Of a DNA stretch of 64,000 bases, positions 11,200 through 21,128 are shown piece after piece; within the stretch, counting starts at the first letter, position 1; the number at the start of each line of letters is the position of its first letter. A program made the position numbers and the translations under genes. Below the pieces are notes generated by a model, which was not told the DNA's origin, did no database searches, and was given only the letters and a program-made list of their open reading frames with translations. Origin of the DNA: Haliotis asinina (lineage: Eukaryota; Mollusca; Gastropoda; Lepetellida; Haliotidae); NCBI RefSeq assembly GCF_037392515.1, contig NC_090283.1, positions 15,375,501 through 15,439,500 on the forward strand, written 5' to 3'.

Positions 11200-12580
11200 A
11201 CTCTTACTTTACTATTTAAATGGATATAAATTGTATTTATGACTTGTACACAAAATTTAAGACTTGAAATAATATATGATCAGAACACATTTCAAAATAT
11301 TTTCGTTGTGTTTTGTTAAAATGATACCAATTTACCAGGTGTCTACTTTCGACTTGTACGTAACTTTGTCTCATTTCAAGAGAGTATTATCAATATACGT
11401 CCTTTTGTATTTCTAACCTTACTAACGAAATGTGCATGTGTAAACTTTAAGTGATTTTGATACAAATAGCACAATATACTTGATTAGAGAGCATTAGTTT
11501 TTTTCACCCAATGTTTTATCGTTAAATATTGATTATTATTTATTTCATTACTGCTAAACGTGACCATAGTTTCGAGGACCTAAAGAAGTAATGTAAATTC
11601 AGCTTTGGCCCATGTTGGTAGCAAAAATACGCAAAGTCTTCATGGTTCCAAGAATGGTGCTTGAGTTGCTGACGATACACATGGATGTATCCCGTTCGTA
11701 TCGTGGATAATTGTTGTTTATAGTGATGTATTTTACATACCAGTTTAAAATACGTGACTGTCATTATTTTAAACTTATTTGGCATTCCTGTATAGCTTTC
11801 ATAGTCATGGCTGGAAAAAACAGCCAACTGCCTTTTAAAGCACTCACTCACTCAGTTGAGAATGTGTTGAAGACAAGATATTGTCGGGAAAAAGAACAAA
11901 TAGTTCATAAGAATGGTTGATCGATTTGAGTAAACAATATCAAACATTCTCTTGACAGTTCATGGCCAATATTTAAATATAACTTTGAAAGTCTAAAGTT
12001 GTGTGGTTCAGTCTTAGGAAATATTGATGATATGTGCTCACCATATCTATATAGCATATATAAGCATATAGGTATTGTTGTTTTGTATGAGGTGGAGTGG
12101 ATAATGGTCACACGATAGATCGTTATACACACACTAGGTGACACGATCTGAATCTACTTATAATATAAAACTGACGACGAACACCGCTGCTCGATGAACC
12201 TATAGCCACTTATATACAGAAAAAGCGATTTTCAGTAAAACTGAATTGGAAACTTTGCATTCCGATAGTTGGTGATCTTGTGAGTGAGTGAAGTTTCTGT
12301 TTTTCTCTGTGTGTTTGTGCAAGTATGTTTGTATGTGTAGGTTTATTAACAAGAGTACGTGGCTTAGTGTATATTGTGTGTGACTTAACCTTAAAGTTGC
12401 CAAATTTACCAAAACAGGATTTTCTTCACTGTTTATATGTGTCAGTTTGCTTTATGTTCTCTGTGTCTCTGTATGTGATTTTTGAGAATAAAATTTCTGT
12501 TCTGTACTGCACGCGCGACTGGAGTGTATATGCATGTACCAGGGTGGGTTTGGAAGCCTGGCGAGGAGTATGTACGCATG
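11200..12580. other. Unassigned AT-rich intergenic sequence
   Basis: No gene was recognised. The open frames at 11540-11851, 11905-12144 and 12325-12636 are in low-complexity or AT-rich sequence with no domains. Confidence 0.5.
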
Positions 12581-12589
12581 AGGTTGAGT

Positions 12590-12840
12590 GTTTTGAGGTC
12601 GTGTGTGTATGTGTTAGCTTAGGTATGTATGCTTGAGGTCGTGTGTGTATGTGTGAGCTTGGGTGTGCATGCTTGAGGTCGTGTGTGTATGTGTGAGCTT
12701 GTGTGTGTATGTTTGAGATCGTGTGAATATCCTTGAGGTCAAGTGTCTATTTGTGAGGGGTGCATGTATGCTTGAGGTCGTGTGTTAGTGCATGATGTCA
12801 TGTGTGTACACTTGAGGTAGTGTGTGTATGCTTGAGGCCT
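12590..12840. repeat. Degenerate 40-bp (2 x 20) minisatellite, GT-rich
   Basis: Units GAGGTCGTGTGTGTATGTGT plus a related TAGCTTGGGTGTGCATGCTT half recur about six times. Several 20-bp half units occur alone, showing the 40-mer arose from a doubled 20-mer. Confidence 0.85.
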
Positions 12841-13139
12841 TCATAGAGGTGGCATTGCTGAGCTGACAGTTGTAAAATATTATTAAACTAAAATGTGTTT
12901 GTAAAGCTGTTTCTATATACAATAACTGACTTGTGCTTGCCTGCAGCCTTGGCCTCGTCACTCTTTGGCTGGAATGATGTCTTTGCGACGTGAACAAGTT
13001 ACCTAACCCACTCATTTAATGTTGACGACTAAAATAGTTATCGGGAGATATCACAACAACCTACATGTTCGACAAAATAAAGCAGCACTTTTATAACACT
13101 CTGCTTGGGATACTGGACATCAGAGGTATACATTTAGAG

Positions 13140-13250
13140 TTCAGCCGGGTTCGATTCCCCACATGGGCAAAATGAGTGAAGCCCATTTCTGGTGTCCCCC
13201 GTCGTAATATTGCTGGAATATCGCTAAAACCAAACTCACTTACTCATTCA
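13140..13250 (+). repeat. SINE family B, 5'-truncated
   Basis: The B box GGGTTCGATTCCCCACATGG is followed by GAAGCCCATTTCTGGTGTCC, GTCGTAATATTGCTGGAATA and a CAAACTCACTTACTCATTC tail. Confidence 0.85.
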
Positions 13251-13334
13251 AACATCAGTGTCACGTGCTAAAAGAACATGTAAAGGCAACCAGTACTTGA
13301 AACAAAACACACCAGTTACAGTCGCCAGTTTAGT

Positions 13335-13570
13335 ACTTGATATTACTCTCTAGCGGGTCAAATAGGACAGTCCCGTGGGACATGGTTTATTCAATTCCCT
13401 GGGAGCAGCATATATATCTCATTGTTCAGCGATCGTAAATAAGAAGTGTTGTTTGCGCTGCACTTGATATTACTATCCAGCGGGTCAAATACAACAGTCT
13501 CAGGCGTCATCAGTTCCTGGGAACAGAATATTTATGTCATTGTTCAGTCATAGTGAAAAGGAAGTGTATA
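13335..13570. repeat. Tandem duplication, period 127 bp
   Basis: ACTTGATATTACTCTCTAGC at 13335 and ACTTGATATTACTATCCAGC at 13462 start two similar copies, each containing GCGGGTCAAATA, a CCTGGGA(G/A)CAG-like word and TCATTGTTCAG. Confidence 0.8.
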
Positions 13571-13645
13571 TTGTACCGTGTGGCATTCGTTATCAGAAGG
13601 ATTGACTGACGGGACCAAAAAGAAAGACGGCATGTGCTATTGATA

Positions 13646-13775
13646 GAGTGAGTGAGTGACTTTAGTTTTATGCCGCTTCTAGCAATATCCCATCAAAATC
13701 ACGGGGGGCACCAGAAATGGGCTTCACACGTTGTCCTCATGATGGAAATCGCTTTAACTAGACGTGAGCAATTGT
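13646..13775 (-). repeat. SINE family B, 5'-decayed copy
   Basis: It reads from the tail: GAGTGAGTGACTTTAGTTTT, CTAGCAATATCCCATC, CACCAGAAATGGGCTTCACA. The tRNA-like head is degenerate. Confidence 0.8.
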
Positions 13776-13799
13776 CCAGCATTATCAAGGCAGTGGACA

Positions 13800-13880
13800 T
13801 GAAAGTGAGTGAGTGACTTTAGTTTTACGCCTATATGGCAGCAGTCTACAAAAATCGAGTCTGAACCGGACAATCCAGTG
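13800..13880 (-). repeat. SINE family A fragment interrupted by the next copy
   Basis: GAGTGAGTGACTTTAGTTTTACG then AGTCTACAAAAATCGAGTC and GACAATCCAGTGA end abruptly where a second family A copy begins at about 13876. Confidence 0.7.
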
Positions 13881-14152
13881 AGTGAGTGAGTGAGTTTGGT
13901 TTTACGCTGCACTCAGCAATATTCTAGCTATATGGTGGCGGTCTCGAAATAATCAAGTCTGGACAATACTATCCAGTGATCAACAACATGAGCATAGATC
14001 CGGGCAATTGGGAACCGATGACATGTGTCAACCAAGTCAGCGGGCCTGACCACCCGATCCCGTTAGTCGCCCCTTACGACAGGCATACTTTCCTTTTATG
14101 GCAAGAATGGATTGCTGGAGGCTTATTCTACCCCGGGACCTTCATGGGTCTG
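13876..14152 (-). repeat. SINE family A, full-length
   Basis: Intact order from GAGTGAGTGAGTTTGG to CCCGGGACCTTCATGGGTC. Its antisense open frame (13976-14197) is the recurring false-protein reading of this family. Confidence 0.9.
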
Positions 14153-14159
14153 GACATGA

Positions 14160-14252
14160 AAAGTAGGCTTCGCACATGCTACCCATATGCCGAATAGAAC
14201 CCCGGGCTTCTGCGTGACAAGCAAATGCTTTAACCACTGGGATACCCTACTA
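14160..14252 (-). repeat. SINE family B head remnant
   Basis: AATAGAACCCCGGGCTTC and GCAAATGCTTTAACCACTGGG are the reverse complement of the family B tRNA-like head. It abuts the preceding family A copy, so family A probably inserted into it. Confidence 0.65.
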
Positions 14253-14261
14253 TTGATATAG

Positions 14262-14570
14262 ATCACAGCTATCGATAATCGTTAACTAATTATCGATAGA
14301 TTATCGATTAATATCGGAGACGTAACATTGAGCAAAATGTCTAAAAGAAATTAATATATTTCACATCTCTGGTGAGTTATGACTTTTTTTCCATGGATTA
14401 TTCGTAAAGCACAGCTTTCTGAACATAATTTAGAAGCAGATAATGAGTGAAGTCCTAAATATGTAACGTACGATATTTTCGATGACACAAGTTTCATATC
14501 GATAATCATTCATAACTCTTCCTATCGAGGATATTTCCGATTACCGATAATGTTAGACAGCCCTAATGAC
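14262..14570. mobile_element. hAT-like non-autonomous element
   Basis: The right end, read on the minus strand, begins TTAGGGCTGTCTAACATTAT, a hAT-type end. Both sub-terminal regions are rich in TATCGATAATCG words in opposite orientation. The left terminus is decayed. No coding. Confidence 0.5.
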
Positions 14571-15004
14571 ATACAGTTTTACTCCCTGATTGCCCTGGCC
14601 ACAGGCTGTGTGTTGTGTAAGCACTTCCTCTGATACATGTATTCACGAATTAAACTCATTAACACTTCAGAATACCTTAACGCGTGAGCGCAGATAAACC
14701 TTCAGCGTTATCTTTCAAGCTGTTTACTTGTAACTTAACCTTCAAGACCCAAAGGAAATACAGTTTAAAATATTTACGCAACCAAACTGTGGATGATACT
14801 ATTGCTCCAGAAACGGTCAAATGCCAAAACCAGAATACAAAAGATTAGTTTTTGGATAATTGGCCAGCAAGTGTGTATACTTGATATACCACTAAAAGAC
14901 TGTATGGGAATACCCGGAAATTTGATAGGGACATATATACTTAAGCGTGACGAGGTCATTTATACTCCAAGGTAAGGGTACATTTGCGTGTGCTTAACTG
15001 ACAC

Positions 15005-15153
15005 TGAATATGACGTTAAAAACATTGAACAGTTAGAGAATCAAGGGAGACAAATCTGAACTATCAAAGGATCAACCTGAACTTAAAATCTGATTTCACT
15101 AAGACTGATATCTTACATAAAACAGGGTTTCTCAATTAATAAATGCATTCATT
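15005..15153. repeat. Local duplicate, left half of copy 1
   Basis: GTTAAAAACATTGAACAGTT through AATGCATTCATT matches 18698-18844 at about 95%. The match resumes at 16257 after a 1.1-kb insertion. Confidence 0.9.
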
Positions 15154-15297
15154 TAAGGATTGACTTTGGATTTCTTTCGTTGCATTGAAGTATGAAACTA
15201 AAAACCAAGGTGCAAACTGCGCGGATTCATACAGTTTGCACCTTGGTTTTTAGTTTCATACTTCAATGCAACGAAAGAAATCCAAAGTCAATCCTTA
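15154..15297. repeat. Perfect inverted repeat, 66-bp arms, 12-bp loop
   Basis: Arms 15154-15219 and 15232-15297 are exactly complementary; the loop is CGCGGATTCATA. The left arm starts at the insertion boundary. Confidence 0.97.
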
Positions 15298-15455
15298 TAA
15301 TTAAATTCAGCAACAAATACTATACCCTGTCAACAATATTTTCTTTAAACGTAATTCATCGAAACAGATATCTTTGTTACCACCGATTAACATTTTCGGT
15401 GTAAGAATTCGGTAATGACGTGACAGCTGTCAATCAACCAAGCTAACATCGGTCG

Positions 15456-15993
15456 ACGAATCAGTGGAACAACTCAACGTGACGCGTCCCGGTATCGGCA
15501 AAGTTTCAAGTTCAAACGTTTGAATTACTACCTGCGAACTGAAAGAGACAGTTTGAAAAGTGAGAAATGGAAAAGAAACCCGATGATATGAAGTTAGTGG
15601 AACTGAGATTGTAGTATTTGCGCAAACAGAAAGAGGCTGTGGTGTGACTGGGATTGCGATGCCATGAACTGATGTTCCAACGTGCGCATGTTCTTGTAGA
15701 GGCGTTGCAACCTTATTAACGTTCACGAATCAGTAGAACAACTCAACGTGACGCGTCCCGGTATCGGCAAAGTTTCAAGTTCAAACGTTTGAATTACTAC
15801 CTGCGAACTGAAAGAGACAGTTTGAAAAGTCAGAAATGGAAAAGAAACCCGATGATATGAAGTTAGTGGAACTGAGATTGTAGTATTTGCGCAAACAGAA
15901 AGAGGCTGTGATGTGACTGGGATTGCGATGCCATGAACTGATGTTCCAACGTGCGCATGCTCTTGTCGAGGCGTTGCAACCTTATTAACGTTC
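15456..15993. repeat. Two tandem 269-bp units
   Basis: Units 15456-15724 and 15725-15993 differ at only a few positions (for example CAGTGGAAC versus CAGTAGAAC). Each contains GACGCGTCCCGGTATCGGC and TGCGATGCCATGAACTG. A third start at 15994 is truncated at once. Confidence 0.95.
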
Positions 15994-16256
15994 ACGGATA
16001 ATTTTGAGTTGTTTGTTTGTGTTAACCACAATGTATCACTTCAATGTTTACCCAAAGTTCATTAAGGTACCCGAGTGCAAGGGAATTCCCCCGCTGTGTA
16101 AAGGGATTCCCCGACATTCCTCTGGTCCGAAAGTAGTCCGGTTCGGTGGGCGTGGCTTATTTTTTTCAGATTCATTGGGAAATGAAATCAAAAGAAATGT
16201 TCCCAGTTAACCAATCAGATTGCCAGAATTTTAATGAACACAATAAAAATTTAATT

Positions 16257-16435
16257 ATTATGACGTGAAATTTACAAAATTGCACAAAATCCGAGCCCTT
16301 AAGTCAAGACCAGATTGAGTGTATGAGCGAGTATGGTTTTGCATCACGTTCAGCAATTTTCTTGCACCTTGTTGTACACAAAAAAAGGGATTCACACACT
16401 CTATCCATATGGGGAATGTACTAACACCGCGGTGA
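16257..16435 (-). repeat. Local duplicate, right half of copy 1, with SINE family B remnant
   Basis: ATGACGTGAAATTTACAAAA to CTAACACCGCGGTG parallels 18845-19015. From about 16313 it is a decayed family B copy read from its tail (GTATGAGCGAGTATGGTTTT). Confidence 0.85.
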
Positions 16436-16499
16436 AACAACTGAGGCAATATTTTTTTAGTTTGAGTATAAAAAAAACAAAACAAAAAAAACAACGAAG

Positions 16500-16645
16500 A
16501 GTGAGTGAGTATGGTTTTGTGCCGCTTTTAACAATATTCTACCAATATCGCGGCGAGTCACTCACATTGTACCCTTGTATGGAATCGAACCCGGGTCTTC
16601 AGCGTGACGAGCGGTCGCTGTAACCACAAGGCTACCCCAGACCGG
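16500..16645 (-). repeat. SINE family B, near full-length
   Basis: GAGTGAGTATGGTTTTGTGC, AACAATATTCTACC, GGAATCGAACCCGGGTCTTC (B box, reversed) and GTAACCACAAGGCTACCCC (A box, reversed). Confidence 0.9.
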
Positions 16646-16734
16646 TTAATGAAGAGATGTCAGCGTACAATTATAACGCTATTTCGTCAGAGGGGATAAA
16701 CATAAGCCTTTTGACTGTTGTTTTCACTTCGGCT

Positions 16735-16870
16735 TATTCAAGCTATACGACGGCGGTTTGGAAATAAATCTGGATCCTGTGATTCACATTGTAAGCATCC
16801 ATCTGTGGATTTGACGTAGGATGACATACGTCAACGACGTCAGCGAAACTGACCGGTCACTATTCTGAGA
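16735..16870 (-). repeat. SINE family A, decayed
   Basis: AGCTATACGACGGCGGTTTGG, TCCTGTGATTCACATTG, AGCATCCATCTGTGG, TACGTCAACGACGTCAGCG. Confidence 0.7.
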
Positions 16871-17111
16871 GGGCAGCGCTGTAGTCCGTTTGGGTTCAAA
16901 AGAGAACGCCAGACGATTAAATAACTCGACACTGGGATAAGTGCAGAAAATATAGATAGGATACATGGTCCTAAAACCTCTGTACCCAACAGGAACTAAA
17001 ATCTGACGAAATCTGATCGCGGAAAAGGTGGTTTAAGAAACTATCGTGCAATATTGAGCTATTTTCACGTTTCACATTTTACTCGCGCCTACACACATTC
17101 AGATGCAGCGC

Positions 17112-17380
17112 GATCCGTGAAGGTCCCGGGGTAGAATTGGCCTTCAGCAACCCATGATTGCCATAAAAGGCAACTATGCTTGTCGTAAGAGGCGACGAAC
17201 GGGATCGGGTGGTCAGGCTCGCTGACATGGTTGACACGTCATTGGTTCCCAAGTGCGCAGATCGATGATCATGTTGTTCATCACTGGATTGTCTGGTCCA
17301 GACTCGATTATTTACAGACAGCCGCCATATACCTGGAATATTGCCGACTGCGGCGTAAAACTAAACTCAATCACTCACTC
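17112..17380 (+). repeat. SINE family A, full-length with 11-bp target duplication
   Basis: Runs from CCGTGAAGGTCCCGGGGTAG to the tail AATCACTCACTC. It is flanked by AGATGCAGCGC (17101-17111) and AGATGCAACGC (17381-17391), a near-perfect target site duplication. Confidence 0.92.
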
Positions 17381-17639
17381 AGATGCAACGCAGCACAATA
17401 TCGAACTCATTTGGTACTTCGTAGTGGTATTTTTTTTTTATTTCGAATAACTGAATCATGTATGTTGTACGGACATGAACTGCGAATGCAACTCGATGGA
17501 AGGGAGATAACTCAATATTCTAACTCTGGTACTTCACACAGTACTAGGATCCGATACTCGCGCTTCAAACAGTTCAAAATTTACACTGAGATGTTCGGTA
17601 AGATAAAGACGTTGTTCACTGGTGGCTCGGGACAGTGAA

Positions 17640-18695
17640 TAGACGTTTTAACAGCAAACATCAAGGGCACATCACACCATGACAATTGATAATGTATTAC
17701 TGGATCGGTGGGGGGGAGAGATGGGATGGGGGGCACAACTCTACACGCGAACGCACACAGCATCATAAGGGACAATATACATTTCGAGTTAAAACAAATC
17801 CACAACACAAACATTTCATTTCACATTTTATTAACGTTCAGTTATTCACAGAGACAGAAACGATTTATCAAACATAAAACAGTACATAAAATAACTGTAA
17901 TGGCTTCATAGCACTGATAATACAAGCTTCCGAATACAGCAGCAACTGTTTAAATCAAAATAGGTTTATTTCTTATACATGGCCATGCAATAAAACAATA
18001 TTAACCATCTCACAATGGACCATTAGAAAATGTATATACATGCCTCGAAGAGGAATTGAATTTGAAGAGGTTAAACCGTAACACAAGAATTTAATTAGTT
18101 TCTAAAAATGAACAATTTACCACTTACACCACATACATTTGGGCTTTTTATCTTCTCACAAGGGCAAACAATTCAATTTAGTAAGAAAGATTGAGAGTTT
18201 TTGCTCAATGTCTATAATGTATTTATTATGTTGCCCGAAAAGTGAATCCTGTATAAACAAATGTAGAGAAGAGAAGCAGAAAATCACAAAAACAGCATCT
18301 GAAGAGACACACAATAATATGCTTTAAGCAGAGTAATGGCTGTCATGAGTATTATCAATCCATCAACATATATACATCAACTCAGCTGATTTCATCAACG
18401 CCTTAATTTGACAATGGACATCGCCAAATGTCTGTTGAAATGACAATAAATAGTGAATATCTGTCACTAACTTGACAAGGCACATAATTATTTTTAATGT
18501 CTGTAAGATCAAAATGTAATCATGTAACAAAATAGTGCTACAAAGACAATGCAAAAGGACCTGTAGAGGATAAATCTTGACTAGACATACATGTCATCAG
18601 CATTTAAATCTAAAATTCTTCTATCACAATTTCTTACCCCTTTCGATCAACGTCTAACAAATAATCCTGACTACTCAGCAAATGGGCTTCCTGAT
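17640..18695. other. AT-rich intergenic sequence
   Basis: No gene was recognised. Several short open frames (17581-17814, 17686-17911, 18139-18327) lack domains. It may include distal 3' sequence of the evectin gene if that transcript has a long 3' UTR. Confidence 0.4.
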
Positions 18696-18697
18696 AT

Positions 18698-19078
18698 TGA
18701 AAATGATGTTAAAAACATTGAACAGTTAGAGAATCAAGGGAGACAAATCTGAACTATCAAAGTATCAACCTGAACACAAAATCTGATTTCACTAAGACTG
18801 ATATCTTACATAAAACAGGCTTTCTCAATTGATAAATGCATTCATTATGACGTGAAATTTACAAAATTGCACAAAATCCGAGCCCTTAAGTCAAGACCAG
18901 ATTGAGTGTATGAGCGAGTATGGTTTTGCATCATCTTTAGGAATTTTCTTGCACCCTGATGAACACAAAAAAAGGGATTCACACTCTATCCATATAGGGA
19001 ATGTACTAACACCGTGGGGAATTTAACCTTGACCTTCAGAGCGACCAGCAAACACTTTAACCACCAAGCCGCACCAAT
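18698..19078 (-). repeat. Local duplicate, uninterrupted copy 2, ending in SINE family B
   Basis: Matches 15005-15153 joined directly to 16257-16435. From about 18902 it is a family B SINE on the minus strand, with a better preserved head (TTTAACCACCAAGCCGCACC at the right end). Confidence 0.9.
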
Positions 19079-19084
19079 TTCCCA

Positions 19085-20335
19085 AGATTTAAGAATGTTT
19101 CCAAGAATATCATTCAAAAGAAAAAAAAAAAAAAAATCACAGAAAAAAAACACAATATATGCAACATCTGTGTAAAAGAGAAAGGGAAAACCAAAAACAC
19201 CAACTTTGATCTTATTTCCATCGCCACTGACCAAGAAACAATCCATCAACAATTTTTCTGACAGTAGAAAGAAACAAAAACACAACTAAAAACATCCATG
19301 AAAGTGGGAAGAAATGGTCATATATGTCATTTTTGTCAAACTTGAAGGAATATTGCTAGGATCTGTCGACTGAATTGGGTGAAACTTTTAGTGAAGCCCG
19401 TGATGCTCATAATATGGAAACGTACGACAATTGATTGGTATTCAACCATAGACGTCTGACCAGCTGAAGTAATTCAGTCTGCATTATTGCATTGTGGAAA
19501 CTTTGTTAAGTCAAACCAGTAAAAAAAAAAGACTAGTTTCATACATTTTCTATAAAATCAATTAGTGAATCCTATGGTGCAGAGAGATGTTTTTATTTGT
19601 TGAAAACTGGTACTGACATTCCTATGTGCAAAGCACCGAAATACCATAAGTGAGAAGGAGAAAATAGACAAGTATTTCACAGCCAAAAAAAATAAATGAG
19701 AATACATATCACAAACTGTGAAGTAAAACACAAAAAACCTTGCCATTTTGTTCCCAAACAACTCATTGTATTGGTACCTCTTTCACTGACAACAAAACTC
19801 AGCACAGACGGGTAAAAATATTTAAAAGCCTAACAATGTTCTTACAATTTCATTTTTAAGGGGTTCCTGACACTTGAAAGACCACTTCAAGAAATAGAAT
19901 AAGATGTTAAGGATAATTTTTATTTCAGTCAGCCGTGTTATGCTTTTAAATAAAAAAGAACAGTGGCCCGAATGATCATTACACATGAAATATTAGGCCG
20001 GAATTTGAAAAAAAAATATGTGTGTCTATCATGATGTTACCAGATGAACTATTCACATACAGTTTCATTTGTCAGAAAATTTAATCAATTTGTAGGTTTG
20101 TGATTAGGCACACAATGTTTTCATTTACTTCCATATCCACAAGACATTTTTTACTTCGTTCTGTTTAACTGTTCAGTCATACCATTGACATGGGATATGA
20201 CATGTAAAAAATGACTGCAAGTATTTCATATGGAAATCAGGGTGCTGTTCTTTTTTCCCATGAGTGTTTTGAAAGCGTGGCTTGATTTAAGAGATGTTAA
20301 CCTACTTGCAGAAGGTGACGTTGTAACATAAAGAC
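19085..20335. other. AT-rich intergenic sequence
   Basis: Several poly(A) tracts (19119-19150) and no recognisable gene; the minus-strand frame 18986-19285 is mostly poly-A antisense and SINE. Confidence 0.5.
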
Positions 20336-20340
20336 CAGTG

Positions 20341-20450
20341 CCCAGATTTTTTATGTTCTCTTTAGCACTAAGACAGTCATATATGCCATTCATTAACATG
20401 AACTTACGACTATCTTAGCGCTAAGAGAGCTTCGAAAATCTAGGCCCAAG
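20341..20450. mobile_element. Palindromic MITE (CTAGATTTTCGAAGC family), copy 2
   Basis: The right arm TTACGACTATCTTAGCGC...GAAAATCTAGGCCC is intact; the left arm CCCAGATTTTTTATG... is diverged. The same 20-bp centre TGCCATTCATTAACATGAA-like is present. Homologous to 8253-8358. Confidence 0.85.
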
Positions 20451-20886
20451 TTGCACTGGCAAAATCTGGTTGCAACGTAGTGTGCAATTACTGTTAAAAC
20501 ATCAGAGGTTTTTGTGCACATAAGCAATTGTCCATGATGTAGTACCCTCGAAACCATAGCAAAACAGAGACAGCTGGTCCCTGTTTATAAGAGCTGTCAC
20601 AGCCGCAATGTTTCAGTGCCACAGATATTCAAAATTTGGAAGAAAATGAGCTGACATATTTATGCTTCTAATGTTAGATTTATTGCTGATTTATTTCTCA
20701 AAAAATGAGCTGCACCTTGTGCAAGTTAGACTCATAAAGAGGTTGCACTTTGTAATACTGGGTTGCACCAATTACAAGTAACAAAGCACTAAATTGAGCC
20801 CTGGAAAGGGATCCTTTCATATGTATAAACTAAACTTAAAATTTGACAATCCAAACTATTTTGCTGTGTGGCACACATAAATGAGG

Positions 20887-20892
20887 TTTATT
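20887..20892 (-). terminator. Candidate poly(A) signal AATAAA of evectin gene
   Basis: AATAAA on the minus strand about 95 nt after the evectin stop codon. Other AATAAA copies further left allow longer 3' ends. Confidence 0.45.
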
Positions 20893-20985
20893 TGTAGACA
20901 GTATAAATGTTCACCTCTGTGGTGAAGCCAAGACCAGAACACTCGACTGAACAACAACTTCAGAAGAGGAGAATGAACATCAACT

Positions 20986-21128
20986 TCACCACCAAATGAT
21001 CGGTCCGTACATCATGGACCCGAGAGCTGCACCAGCAACAACACCCATCGCCACGTCAGTTCCATCACAACCATGACGGTTACAGCGGTCATCGACGTAT
21101 ACCACGTTGGGCCCCGGGTTAGTCACAA
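20986..21128 (-). CDS. PLEKHB2: Evectin terminal exon 5 (membrane anchor)
   Basis: Acceptor TTTGCATTTCAG at 21129 onwards. It encodes VTNPGPNVVYVDDRCNRHGC and then the hydrophobic GVVAGAALGSMMYGPIIWW tail before TGA. Its acceptor lies inside the first unit of the 55-bp array. Confidence 0.93.

Larger units (their letters stand above)
15154..16256. mobile_element. 1.1-kb insertion within duplicate copy 1
   Basis: The homologous segment at 18698-19015 is continuous across this point (CATTCATT|ATGACGTG). The inserted 1103 bp is flanked by a 3-bp ATT repeat. It starts with a perfect 66-bp foldback, contains two 269-bp direct repeats and ends in AT-rich sequence (AAATTTAATT). No transposase is seen and no clear terminal inverted repeat. 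The minus-strand frames at 15430-15726 and 15723-16031 come from the two 269-bp units and match nothing I know. Confidence 0.75.

Noticed and set aside
15154..16256. Helitron interpretation of the 1.1-kb insertion
   Set aside because: There is no 5' TC or 3' CTRR end, the hairpin is at the wrong end, and an ATT flank repeat is present.
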